From contig NZ_CP124620.1 of NCBI RefSeq assembly GCF_030128875.1, forward strand, positions 1,302,001-1,366,000: a stretch of 64,000 nucleotides of DNA, read 5' to 3'. The notes below the pieces were generated by a model, which saw nothing but the letters and a program-made list of their open reading frames with translations, was not told the origin of the DNA and did not search any database. A program made the position numbers and the translations under genes. This DNA comes from Stenotrophomonas sp. BIO128-Bstrain. GTDB lineage: Bacteria; Pseudomonadota; Gammaproteobacteria; Xanthomonadales; Xanthomonadaceae. Position 1 is the first letter of the stretch. Each line of letters starts with the position of its first letter. Below are positions 51,258-58,767 of the stretch, in pieces.

Positions 51258-52244
51258 ATGAACACCCCTGCACCCACCACGCCCCGGCGCCGGCCGCGCG
51301 GCCCGCTGGCCCTGTGCCTGGGCGGACTGCTGGCGCTGGGCAGCGCTCCCGTCGCAGCCACTGAAGGCGCGCTGGGTCGCTCGATCACCGGCATGCAGAT
51401 CACCTCCTACGCCGGCGTCATCCCGCCCGAGCCGGGCATGCAGTGGTCGCTGAGCTACATCCAGTACAACGGCAAGATCAGCGGCAACCGCCCGGCACCG
51501 ATCGCCGGCCAGATCTCCTTGGGCCTGGAAGCCGACGTCAGCCTGACTGCCGCCACCGGCGTGTATGTCTGGCCGACCAAGGCCGGGCGCTGGAACTTCG
51601 CCTCGATGCTGACCGTGCCCTACATCGACGCCGACGTCACCGCCAACCTCGCGGGGCCGCTGGGCAACCGCTTCCAGGCCAAGGATCACGCGTCCAACCT
51701 GTTCGATGTGTACTTCGCCCCGGTGATCGCCGGGTACCACATCAGTGAGGTGGAGCATCTGTCCTTCGGCGTGTATGTGTATGCACCCACCGCCAAGTAC
51801 GATCCCAACCGGTTGGCCAACCCGGGCATGAACATCTGGACGTTCTCGCCCAGCGTGGGCTACACGCATCTGTTCCAGAAGGGCACGCTGGAATTCAGCG
51901 TGCTCGGCGCCACCGACTGGTACACCCGCAACGACGACACCGACTACAAGAACGGCGTGGTCGCCCGTGCGGACCTGCTGCTGGTCAAGCGCACCGCCAG
52001 CGGCTGGGGCTTCGGCGCGGCCGGCGGCTGGATCCAGCAGCTGCAGGATGACAAGGGCGACACCGCAGACCGCCTGGATGGATTCAAGGGGCGCTCGTTC
52101 GGCCTCGGCCCGGTGCTGACCTACGGCAGGAAGTGGTCCGGCGGCGAGCATCTGGATGTTTCGTTCCGCTATGTCGGCGAATTCAGCGTCAAGAACCGGT
52201 TCGAGGGCGATCCCTGGAGCCTCTCGATCAGCGGTGGCTTCTGA
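51258..52244 (+). CDS. Outer-membrane beta-barrel protein, MetA-pathway phenol-degradation type
   Basis: A 328-residue exported protein with a signal peptide (ALCLGGLLALGSAPVAAT, residues about 18-38). The rest alternates beta-strands ending in aromatic residues, e.g. WSLSYIQYNG, SLTAATGVYVW, HLSFGVYVYAPTAKYDP, NIWTFSPSVGYTHLF and a C-terminal PWSLSISGGF with terminal Phe, as in the family that includes the phenol meta-pathway outer-membrane proteins. It probably forms a channel for small hydrophobic compounds. GGAGG 7 bases upstream fixes the start. It lies between DUF1622 and DUF2092 genes. Confidence 0.82.
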   Translation: MNTPAPTTPRRRPRGPLALCLGGLLALGSAPVAATEGALGRSITGMQITSYAGVIPPEPGMQWSLSYIQYNGKISGNRPAPIAGQISLGLEADVSLTAATGVYVWPTKAGRWNFASMLTVPYIDADVTANLAGPLGNRFQAKDHASNLFDVYFAPVIAGYHISEVEHLSFGVYVYAPTAKYDPNRLANPGMNIWTFSPSVGYTHLFQKGTLEFSVLGATDWYTRNDDTDYKNGVVARADLLLVKRTASGWGFGAAGGWIQQLQDDKGDTADRLDGFKGRSFGLGPVLTYGRKWSGGEHLDVSFRYVGEFSVKNRFEGDPWSLSISGGF

Positions 52245-52247
52245 TCC

Positions 52248-52267
52248 CGGCCGCGCCAGCGCGGCCG
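52248..52267 (+). terminator. Intercistronic hairpin before the first DUF2092 gene
   Basis: CGGCCGCG, loop CCAG, CGCGGCCG, directly after the barrel gene stop and 29 bases before the DUF2092 start. No T-run, so it may tune rather than end transcription. Confidence 0.45.
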
Positions 52268-52296
52268 CCTGTCTTCCGTCCTGTGGAGTAACGGTC

Positions 52297-53115
52297 ATGC
52301 CCTCTGCCATTCCCCCCGTTGCCTGGTCGGCGTGCCTGCTGCTGGCCACGCTGGCGCCTGCGGCAGCCGCGGCCACCCGCGTCGCCGCGGCTGCCCCCCC
52401 GGCGACTGCGCCGGCCGACCGCCCTGAACGCGATCCAGAGGCGCTGGCCGCGCTGGATCGCATGGGCGCGGCGCTGCGCGCTCTCAAACAGTTCTCGCTG
52501 ACCTCCCAGGCCAGTACGGAGATCGTCCTGGATGACGGCCAGAAGGTCGAGCTGGACGGCGTGGTTACCTACAAGGTCAGGACGCCGAACCAGCTGTTCC
52601 TGGAACTGCGCAGCGATCGCCAGCTTCGCCAGTTGTTCTACGACGGCAAGTCGCTGTCGCTGTACTCCCCACGCCTGAAGTACTACGCCCAGGTGGATGG
52701 GGTGAGCGCCACGCTCGGCGAGCTCGTCGAAGTCGCCGCCAGCCGCTACGGCATCGACATGCCGCTGGCCGACATGTTCCTTTGGGGCACCGACAAAGCC
52801 CCGAAAACCGCCATCCGCGGCGCGCTGCATATCGGCGGCGGCACCCTCGATGGCGAGGCCATCGAGCAGTACGCGTTCAAGCAGGACGCGGTGGACTGGC
52901 AGCTGTGGGTCAGCAAGGCGACTTCGTTGCCCAGGAAGCTGGTGATCACCTCGCTGGATGATCCGGCGCTGCCGCAGTACCGCGCCCAGCTGCGCTGGGA
53001 TACCCGCACGCCGGTCGCGGCTACTGCATTCCAGTTCACGCCGCCGGCCGATGCGGCGCGGATCAAGCTGGTCCCGGTCGCGGTGGTGATCGACGCTGCC
53101 GGGCAGGAGAACTGA
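52297..53115 (+). CDS. DUF2092 domain-containing exported protein (copy 1)
   Basis: A 272-residue protein with a signal peptide (residues 8-25, WSACLLLATLAPAAAA). The DUF2092 core covers about 48-265: ALDRMGAALRALKQFSLTSQASTEIVLDDGQKVEL, RQLFYDGKSLSLYSPRLKYYAQVDG, GIDMPLADMFLWG and DWQLWVSKATSLPRKLVITS. The fold resembles LolA/LolB-like lipid-carrier proteins, which would suit transfer of a lipid-like ligand through the periplasm, but no function is proven. A clear paralogue is encoded at 61673-62458. The following gene starts 1 base after its stop. Confidence 0.85.
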   Translation: MPSAIPPVAWSACLLLATLAPAAAAATRVAAAAPPATAPADRPERDPEALAALDRMGAALRALKQFSLTSQASTEIVLDDGQKVELDGVVTYKVRTPNQLFLELRSDRQLRQLFYDGKSLSLYSPRLKYYAQVDGVSATLGELVEVAASRYGIDMPLADMFLWGTDKAPKTAIRGALHIGGGTLDGEAIEQYAFKQDAVDWQLWVSKATSLPRKLVITSLDDPALPQYRAQLRWDTRTPVAATAFQFTPPADAARIKLVPVAVVIDAAGQEN

Positions 53116-53116
53116 C

Positions 53117-53662
53117 ATGCGGACCGTGATCAATCGTTTCTTCGTGGCGTCCTCCCTGGCCGCCGGCCTGCTCCTGGTACTCCTGCTGACGGTATCCGCG
53201 CCAGCCAGTGCCCAGCGCGGCGGCGGCTTCCATGGTGGTGGTGGACATGGCGGTGGCGCACGCGCCAGTGCCCACACCAGCATCAATCGGCCCGTGCAGC
53301 GCCCGCAGGGCGGCAACATCAATCGCGGCGGTGGCGGCAACATCAATCGCAACATCGATGCAAACCGCAACGTCAATCGCAACGTCAACCGGAATGTCGA
53401 TCGCAACGTCAACGTCAACGTGGATTACCACGACGATCACTGGAACCACTGGGACGACCATCCGTTCGCGACCGCTGCAGCGGTGACCGCCGGTGTGGCG
53501 GTGACCTCGGCGGTGATCGGCTCGATCGTCACCTCGGTGCCGCCCAGCTGCGTGACCACCGTGATCAACGGCATGGCCTACCAGCAGTGCGGCAATGTCT
53601 GGTACGAGCCGCGCTATGCCGGCACCACCGTGCAGTACGTGGTGATCAACCCGCCGCGCTGA
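53117..53662 (+). CDS. Exported Asn-repeat protein with C-terminal Cys-pair domain (copy 1)
   Basis: A 181-residue protein. The signal peptide (residues 8-33) ends SAPASAQ. A Gly/His-rich stretch (35-50) is followed by tetrapeptide repeats of the type N-(V/I)-N/D-R (about 66-102) and a His/Asp-rich patch HDDHWNHWDDH (105-115) that could bind metal. The last 67 residues, from HPFATAAAVTAGVAVTSAVIG to the end, are 66% identical to the protein encoded at 61071-61670, including Cys145 and Cys158. This C-terminal part contains one hydrophobic segment and the motif WYEPRYAGTTVQYVV. Function unknown. AGGAGA 6 bases upstream lies within the DUF2092 gene, so the two are coupled. Confidence 0.8.
   Translation: MRTVINRFFVASSLAAGLLLVLLLTVSAPASAQRGGGFHGGGGHGGGARASAHTSINRPVQRPQGGNINRGGGGNINRNIDANRNVNRNVNRNVDRNVNVNVDYHDDHWNHWDDHPFATAAAVTAGVAVTSAVIGSIVTSVPPSCVTTVINGMAYQQCGNVWYEPRYAGTTVQYVVINPPR
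53312..53422 (+). repeat. Tandem coding repeat of Asn-(Val/Ile)-Asn/Asp-Arg units
   Basis: Within the gene at 53117, about 12-base units such as CGCAACGTCAAT repeat imperfectly and encode residues 66-102. Such runs can change length by slippage. Confidence 0.65.
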
Positions 53663-53743
53663 ACGCGCCTCGTCGTTCTGCCAGCCCACAGGACGGCTGC
53701 ACCCGCAGCGCGTCTTTCCATCCTGCCCCTGGAGACTCGCGTC

Positions 53744-54292
53744 ATGAAAGCTTTTGCCATCGCCGTCCTGGCCACCTCCCTGGTCGCCTGCGCCTCCACC
53801 CCGACCGTCAAGACCGACTACGATCCGTCGGCCAGCTTCAGCTCCTACAAGACCTACACCTGGGCGATGAAGCCCGAGGCAAGCTCGCCGCTGGTGCAGC
53901 AACGCATCATCGACGGCATCAACGCCCGGCTGCAGGCCAAGGGACTGCGCGAAGCCCCCAACGGCGACATCGCGCTGGCCGCGCACATCGCCAACAGCCA
54001 GAAGCAGACCCTGGACACCTTCTACAGCGGCACCGGCATGGGCGGGTGGGGCTGGCGCGGCGGTGGCTGGGGCGGCGGCATGGCCATGGGCAACGCCACG
54101 ACCACGGTGCATACGTATGACGTGGGCACCCTGGTGGTGGACATGTTCGATGCCCGCACCAAACAGGCCGTGTGGCGTGGTACGGCCAGCGGCACGGTGC
54201 CGACGTCGCCGGACAAGGTCAATGCGGCGGTGGAAGCAGGGCTGGACAAACTGTTCGCTGCGTTCCCGCCGGGTGCGACCGCCGCACGCTGA
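53744..54292 (+). CDS. DUF4136 domain-containing lipoprotein
   Basis: A 182-residue lipoprotein (lipobox LVAC, Cys16). The DUF4136 core includes VKTDYDPSASFSSYKTYTWA near residue 22, INARLQAKGLREAPNGDIALAAHI, a Gly/Trp-rich loop GGWGWRGGGWGGG and GTLVVDMFDARTKQAVWRGTA. DUF4136 proteins are outer-membrane lipoproteins of unknown role. GGAGA upstream supports the start. It lies 81 bases after the Asn-repeat gene. Confidence 0.88.
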   Translation: MKAFAIAVLATSLVACASTPTVKTDYDPSASFSSYKTYTWAMKPEASSPLVQQRIIDGINARLQAKGLREAPNGDIALAAHIANSQKQTLDTFYSGTGMGGWGWRGGGWGGGMAMGNATTTVHTYDVGTLVVDMFDARTKQAVWRGTASGTVPTSPDKVNAAVEAGLDKLFAAFPPGATAAR

Positions 54293-54419
54293 GTGCTGCG
54301 CCGAAGTTGCAAACGCGTTCAACCGCGCGGGCCCGTGCCGGGCTGTCCCCCTCCCACCGGCACGGGCCCACGCACTTGAACTGACGGGCCGTCCTGCTTC
54401 CCATCCCTCGAGGTGCCCC

Positions 54420-55637
54420 GTGTCGATCGGCCATGCCGTACGCCTGGTAGTGCTGTTGGGCGTCCTTGCGCCCTGGAGCGCCGTTGCCCAGCAGGGCACC
54501 CAGGCAGCGCCCCAGCCAGTTGCGGCGCCGGTCCAGACCCGCGTGCCCGCGCCGGCGTCGACCGCGAAGGCTTCGTTGTTCCGTGACGCCGAAGATGGCC
54601 ATTTCGACATGTCGCGCTGGCTGCTCGAGCACCGCGGCTTCCTGCCGGTACCGATCATCGTGACCGACCCGGCGGTCGGCAACGGGGGCGGTGTGGCGCT
54701 GGCGTTCTTCCATCGCCCTGCGGCTTCCGGCTCGCCAGGGGAGGGCGGTGCACCGAAGATGGTGACGCCGGACATCTATGGCGGCGGGGCGATGCGCACG
54801 TCCAACGGCAGTGAAGCCTACGGCGTGGGCGCGTCGCTGCATTTCGACGATGACCGCTGGCGTTACCGGGGCGGCGTGGCCAAGACCTCGTTCAACCTCG
54901 GCTTCTACACCCCGGGCACGCTGCTGCCCGCGCAGAAGATCGAATACAACATGGATGGCCTCATGTCGTTCCAGCAGGGGTTCCGTCGCCTTGGCGACCG
55001 CGACCTGTACCTGGGCCTGGCCTGGGTCTACATGGACCTGGACATCGGCTTCGATGTCGCCTCCGACAGTGACCGGTTCCAACCGCACGAGCTGTCCAAG
55101 CGCAGCTCCGGCCTCGGCCTGTCGCTGGAATACGACACCCGCGACAATTCGTTCACGCCCTCCAGGGGCTGGCTGGGCATGGTCGAGGGCAACTTCTACC
55201 TGCCGGGCATCGGCAGTGATGCCACCTTCCAGAGTTATCGCGGGCACGCCTACGGCTATTGGCCGATGGGCCGGTACTTCGTGCTCGGCGGCCGCGCCGA
55301 TGCGCGCTGGGCCAACGGTGAAATCCCGTTTTACCGGCTGCCCTACATCGACCTGCGCGGCATCGGCTCGGCCCGTTACCAGGACACGCGCGCGGCGGTG
55401 CTGGAGAGCGAGCTGCGCTGGAACATGACCCAGCGCTGGGCACTGATCGGGTTCGTCGGCGCGGGACGCACCTGGGGGCGGCACAACAATTTCAGCGACG
55501 GCGCCAGCCAGGTCTCCAAAGGCGCGGGCGTGCGCTATCTGATCGCCCGCCAGTTGGGGATGCACGTTGGCGTGGACTATGCGTGGGGCCCGGAGGACGA
55601 CACGTTCTACATCCAGGTCGGCAGCGCATGGCGTTGA
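54420..55637 (+). CDS. Omp85-like outer-membrane barrel without POTRA domains
   Basis: A 405-residue protein with a GTG start (GAGG 7 bases upstream) and a signal peptide (LVVLLGVLAPWSAVAQQ). After a Pro/Ala/Gln-rich segment comes HRGFLPVPIIVTDPAVGNGGGVALAFFHRP and a run of beta-strands resembling the C-terminal barrel of the BamA/TamA (surface antigen D15) family, with SLEYDTRDNSFTPSRGWLGMVEG as the typical conserved strand-loop. No POTRA domain is evident. It ends 10 bases inside the following patatin gene. Function may be export or a pore for the neighbouring proteins. Confidence 0.78.
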   Translation: MSIGHAVRLVVLLGVLAPWSAVAQQGTQAAPQPVAAPVQTRVPAPASTAKASLFRDAEDGHFDMSRWLLEHRGFLPVPIIVTDPAVGNGGGVALAFFHRPAASGSPGEGGAPKMVTPDIYGGGAMRTSNGSEAYGVGASLHFDDDRWRYRGGVAKTSFNLGFYTPGTLLPAQKIEYNMDGLMSFQQGFRRLGDRDLYLGLAWVYMDLDIGFDVASDSDRFQPHELSKRSSGLGLSLEYDTRDNSFTPSRGWLGMVEGNFYLPGIGSDATFQSYRGHAYGYWPMGRYFVLGGRADARWANGEIPFYRLPYIDLRGIGSARYQDTRAAVLESELRWNMTQRWALIGFVGAGRTWGRHNNFSDGASQVSKGAGVRYLIARQLGMHVGVDYAWGPEDDTFYIQVGSAWR

Positions 55638-57925
55638 TAGGCCACCGCCACCGATTGCCGTGTGCGGCCTCGCTGCTGCTTGCAGGGGCGTGTGCGGCCG
55701 CTGCACCTGCACCACTGCAGGCCGCCGAGCCGGTCGCGCCGGCCGTGGTGGCCGGCGAGGGCAGCCACTGCGGCGTACGCGGTCCCGGCGATACCCGTCC
55801 GCGCATCGGGTTGGCGCTGGGCGGCGGTGGCGCGCGCGGCATTGCGCATGTACGCATCCTCAAACAGCTCGAAGCGCTGCACATTCCGGTGGACTGCATC
55901 GCCGGCACCAGCGCTGGCGCCCTGGTCGGCGCGTTGTATGCCTCCGGCTCCACGCCCGAGCAGATCGAGCAGGTGGTGCTGAGCACCGAGTGGTTGAGCC
56001 TGTTCACCGATACCCTGCCGCGCCGCGAGCGGTCCCTGCGGCGCAAGGCAGACGACTACGCACAGCTGGCCCCGATCGGCATCGGACTGGGCGGCGAAGG
56101 CAAGGCGGTGGCGCTGGCCGGCGGCGTGTCCGAGGGCGAGAAGCTGATCGCGCTGTTCGAGCGTGCCACCGGCGGCAGCCGGGTCAGCGGCCGCTTCGAC
56201 GATCTTCCCATCCCGTTCCGCGCAGTCGCCACCGATATCAACACCGGGCAGCCGGTGGTGCTGTCCGAGGGCAACCTGCCGATGGCGATGCGCGCGAGCA
56301 TGTCCCTGCCTGGCATCTTCCGCCCGGTGGTGATCGACGGGCACGTGCTGCTCGATGGCGGACTGTCCAACCAGGTGCCGATCGACGTGGTGCGCGCGAT
56401 GGGTGCCGACCGGGTGATCGCGGTCGACGTGGGCACGCCGCTCAAGCCGCTGGATCGCGATGCCAGCCTGGTGGATGTGATCAGCCAGTTGAGCGGCTTC
56501 CTGACCACCCGCAGCGCCCAGACCCAGCTGGACAGCCTGGGCACGCAGGACCTGCTGATCTCGCCGGACCTGACCGGCAAGGTTGCCACCGGCGATTTCG
56601 ACAAGGCGCCCGAAGCGCTGCGGATCGGCCAGCTCGCTGCCGAACAGGCCGCCCCGGCGCTGCGCGCCTTCGCGCAGAGCCCGCAGGTATATGGGCAGCT
56701 GGCCGCGCAGCGTGTGCAGCGCGAACGTCCCGTCGGCACGGACCGGATCGAGTTCGTCGAGGTGGAGAACCACACCGGCTACGCCGATGCACTGCTGCTG
56801 AGCTACCTGCCGGTCCAGATTGGCGAGCCGCTGGACATCAAGGGCATGCAGGCCGGTGTCCTGCGCGCCTACGGCATGGGTACCCTGGCCAGCATCAACT
56901 ACGACGTGCGCGAGCGCGATGGCCGCACGGGTGTGTTCGTATCGGCCTATCCCAAACCGAACGGCCCCATCTACCTGGAGGCCGGGTTGAGCCTGAGCAA
57001 CGATCTGGAGGGCAACCACGAAAGCAACCTGCGCGCGGGACTGCTGTTCTCGCCGCTGTCGCCCTATGGTGCCGAGGCGCGCATCGCCCTGCAGATCGGC
57101 AGCGAGCCGGGGCTGACCGGGCAGTACTACCGTCCTTTCGATCTGCACAACCGCTACGCCTTCCAGGCCGGCGGCGGCTTCCAGACCCGCAGCTTCAATC
57201 TGTATGACGAAGAAGGTGACAAGATCGCGCGCTACCGGGTGCGCCGTACCGGCGGCACGCTGGCGCTGGTGCGCAATGTGTCCAATGTGCTTGCGCTGTC
57301 GGTCGGGGTGGAGCGCTATACCGGCAACGCCGAGGTGGAGGTCGGTGACCCAGCCATTCCGCGCGTGAACTTCGAGGAGGGCGCCTGGATCGCGCAGGCA
57401 ACGCTGGACGACATCGACAGTGTCTACTTCCCGCGCGATGGTTACCTGGTCAATGCCGGCACGTACCAGTCCAGTCCCAGCCTGGGTGCCGATGCGCGTT
57501 TCGGCCAGCTGGATCTGGATGCGGTGGCGGCCCGGTCGTTCGGCCGGCACGCGCTGCAGCTGGGGCTGCGCTATCACGTGACATCCTCCGGCACGGCGCC
57601 GGTGCAGAACCTGTACCGGCTCGGCGGCCGCTGGCGGCTGGCCGGCTTCCAGCACAACCAGCTGACCGGGCAGGACTACGCCCTCGGCTTTGCCGGCTAC
57701 ACCTACGAGCTGGGCAAGCTGCTCGGCCGCTCGGCGCAGGTGGGTGGCACGCTGGAGTACGGAAACGCCTGGCAGCGCCGCAGCGACATGTCCTTGAGCG
57801 ACGGGGTCTGGAACGGCAGCGTGTTCCTCGGCTTCGACTCGTGGATCGGCCCGTTGATCTTCGGCATGGGCTTCCGCGAGGGCGGCGAGAACGTGGTGTT
57901 CATCGAGCTCGGGCAGTCACTGTGA
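55628..57925 (+). CDS. PlpD-like patatin phospholipase fused to an outer-membrane barrel (type Vd autotransporter)
   Basis: A 765-residue protein. After a signal region (about residues 12-33) the patatin domain (about 56-335) shows the oxyanion GGGGARG (66-72), the nucleophile Ser95 in GTSAG, and the catalytic Asp243 in LLDGGLSNQVP. The C-terminal part (about 380-765) holds one POTRA-like segment and an Omp85-type barrel with strands such as VYFPRDGYLVNAGTYQSSP and FLGFDSWIGPLIFGMGFREGG. Pseudomonas PlpD has the same plan (about 728 residues) and secretes an active lipase. It follows the Omp85-like gene with a 10-base overlap. Confidence 0.93.
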   Translation: MALIGHRHRLPCAASLLLAGACAAAAPAPLQAAEPVAPAVVAGEGSHCGVRGPGDTRPRIGLALGGGGARGIAHVRILKQLEALHIPVDCIAGTSAGALVGALYASGSTPEQIEQVVLSTEWLSLFTDTLPRRERSLRRKADDYAQLAPIGIGLGGEGKAVALAGGVSEGEKLIALFERATGGSRVSGRFDDLPIPFRAVATDINTGQPVVLSEGNLPMAMRASMSLPGIFRPVVIDGHVLLDGGLSNQVPIDVVRAMGADRVIAVDVGTPLKPLDRDASLVDVISQLSGFLTTRSAQTQLDSLGTQDLLISPDLTGKVATGDFDKAPEALRIGQLAAEQAAPALRAFAQSPQVYGQLAAQRVQRERPVGTDRIEFVEVENHTGYADALLLSYLPVQIGEPLDIKGMQAGVLRAYGMGTLASINYDVRERDGRTGVFVSAYPKPNGPIYLEAGLSLSNDLEGNHESNLRAGLLFSPLSPYGAEARIALQIGSEPGLTGQYYRPFDLHNRYAFQAGGGFQTRSFNLYDEEGDKIARYRVRRTGGTLALVRNVSNVLALSVGVERYTGNAEVEVGDPAIPRVNFEEGAWIAQATLDDIDSVYFPRDGYLVNAGTYQSSPSLGADARFGQLDLDAVAARSFGRHALQLGLRYHVTSSGTAPVQNLYRLGGRWRLAGFQHNQLTGQDYALGFAGYTYELGKLLGRSAQVGGTLEYGNAWQRRSDMSLSDGVWNGSVFLGFDSWIGPLIFGMGFREGGENVVFIELGQSL

Positions 57926-57944
57926 TGCCGGCCAGCGGCCGGCA
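57926..57944. terminator. Hairpin between the convergent envelope gene sets
   Basis: TGCCGGCC, loop AGC, GGCCGGCA. It starts directly after the patatin gene stop and ends 4 bases before the stop of the minus-strand small membrane protein gene. The core is the same as that of the 715-743 hairpin. Likely a bidirectional terminator. Confidence 0.6.
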
Positions 57945-57948
57945 CTGC

Positions 57949-58125
57949 TCACCACACCTGCGAGAGGATCACCCCGAGCGCGCCGCACCAGCACACGATC
58001 ACGAACCAGGCCAGCACCGCATTGGCACTGAGGCCGCGGTGGCGGACGAACAGGCTCAGCACCAGCGCGGCCACCAGCGGCAGCACGAACAGACTGACGA
58101 TCCAGACCAGCGGATGGCCGTGCAT
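57949..58125 (-). CDS. 58-residue small membrane protein
   Basis: A short gene with a strong ribosome binding site (AAGGAG, 5 bases before the ATG at 58125). The product starts MHGHPLVWIVSLFVLPLVAA and has two hydrophobic helices (about residues 6-26 and 36-54) joined by a basic turn VRHRGLS; it ends GVILSQVW. It resembles short inner-membrane proteins of the phospholipase_D-nuclease or superinfection-immunity type only in its general shape, so I assign no function. It lies 22 bases after the SYLF gene and is the last gene of the minus-strand set. Confidence 0.75.
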   Translation of the reverse strand: MHGHPLVWIVSLFVLPLVAALVLSLFVRHRGLSANAVLAWFVIVCWCGALGVILSQVW

Positions 58126-58147
58126 GGAAGCTCCTTGGCCTGTCGGC

Positions 58148-58741
58148 TCAGTTCAGGGCTTTATCGGGGTAGTAGCGGGTGCCCTTGACCGTCAGTTCCG
58201 CGGCCAGGCCGCTCTCGGTCATCTGGTAGACCCACACGTTGTCGGAGACCTGCACGGCGCCGGTGAGGCCGCCGCCGGCCTTGTCGACCTTTGCGGCCAA
58301 CGTGGCCTGGCCGCCGATTTCGATGCCGCGGGTGATGAAGTCCTGGTATGCCTCGGGTGTCCTGAACACCCAGACCAGATCGAAGGTCTTGGCGCCGAAT
58401 CCCAGGCCTGCCTGGATCTCGACCATGCGCATGAAGGTTTCCTGTCCACTGCGGTTGTCGATGGCCACGCCATGCCCACCACCGCCGCCGGCGATCAGCA
58501 CCTTGACCCCGAAGCTGCGGAACACCGCATACCCGGCGGCCTGTTCCACCGCCTGGCGGGCGCCGGGCTGGGCCGCGTACAGCCGCGACAACACGGCGGC
58601 GGTGGCGGTGCGCGCCTGGTTCTGCGCCTCGCGTTTTTCCGTTGATGGCGGCGCATCACTGCGCGCGGGTGCACTGGAAGTGCAGCCGACAACAAGAACG
58701 CTGGCCAGGGCCAGCGCCAACACGGGTAGGCAGAGTTTCAT
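58148..58741 (-). CDS. SYLF (YSC84-like) domain lipoprotein
   Basis: A 197-residue lipoprotein (lipobox LVVGC, Cys20). The SYLF lipid-binding domain covers about 55-197: AAGYAVFRSFGVKVLIAGGGGGHGVAIDN, METFMRM-like QETFMRMVEIQAGLGFGAKTFDLVWVF and VYQMTESGLAAELTVKGTRYYPD. SYLF domains bind phospholipids such as phosphoinositides in eukaryotes, and bacterial versions are periplasmic and uncharacterised. GGAGG upstream fixes the ATG at 58741. It follows the DUF1254 gene by 26 bases. Confidence 0.9.
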   Translation of the reverse strand: MKLCLPVLALALASVLVVGCTSSAPARSDAPPSTEKREAQNQARTATAAVLSRLYAAQPGARQAVEQAAGYAVFRSFGVKVLIAGGGGGHGVAIDNRSGQETFMRMVEIQAGLGFGAKTFDLVWVFRTPEAYQDFITRGIEIGGQATLAAKVDKAGGGLTGAVQVSDNVWVYQMTESGLAAELTVKGTRYYPDKALN

Positions 58742-58767
58742 CACGGCACCTCCGGAAGGAACAGCGG

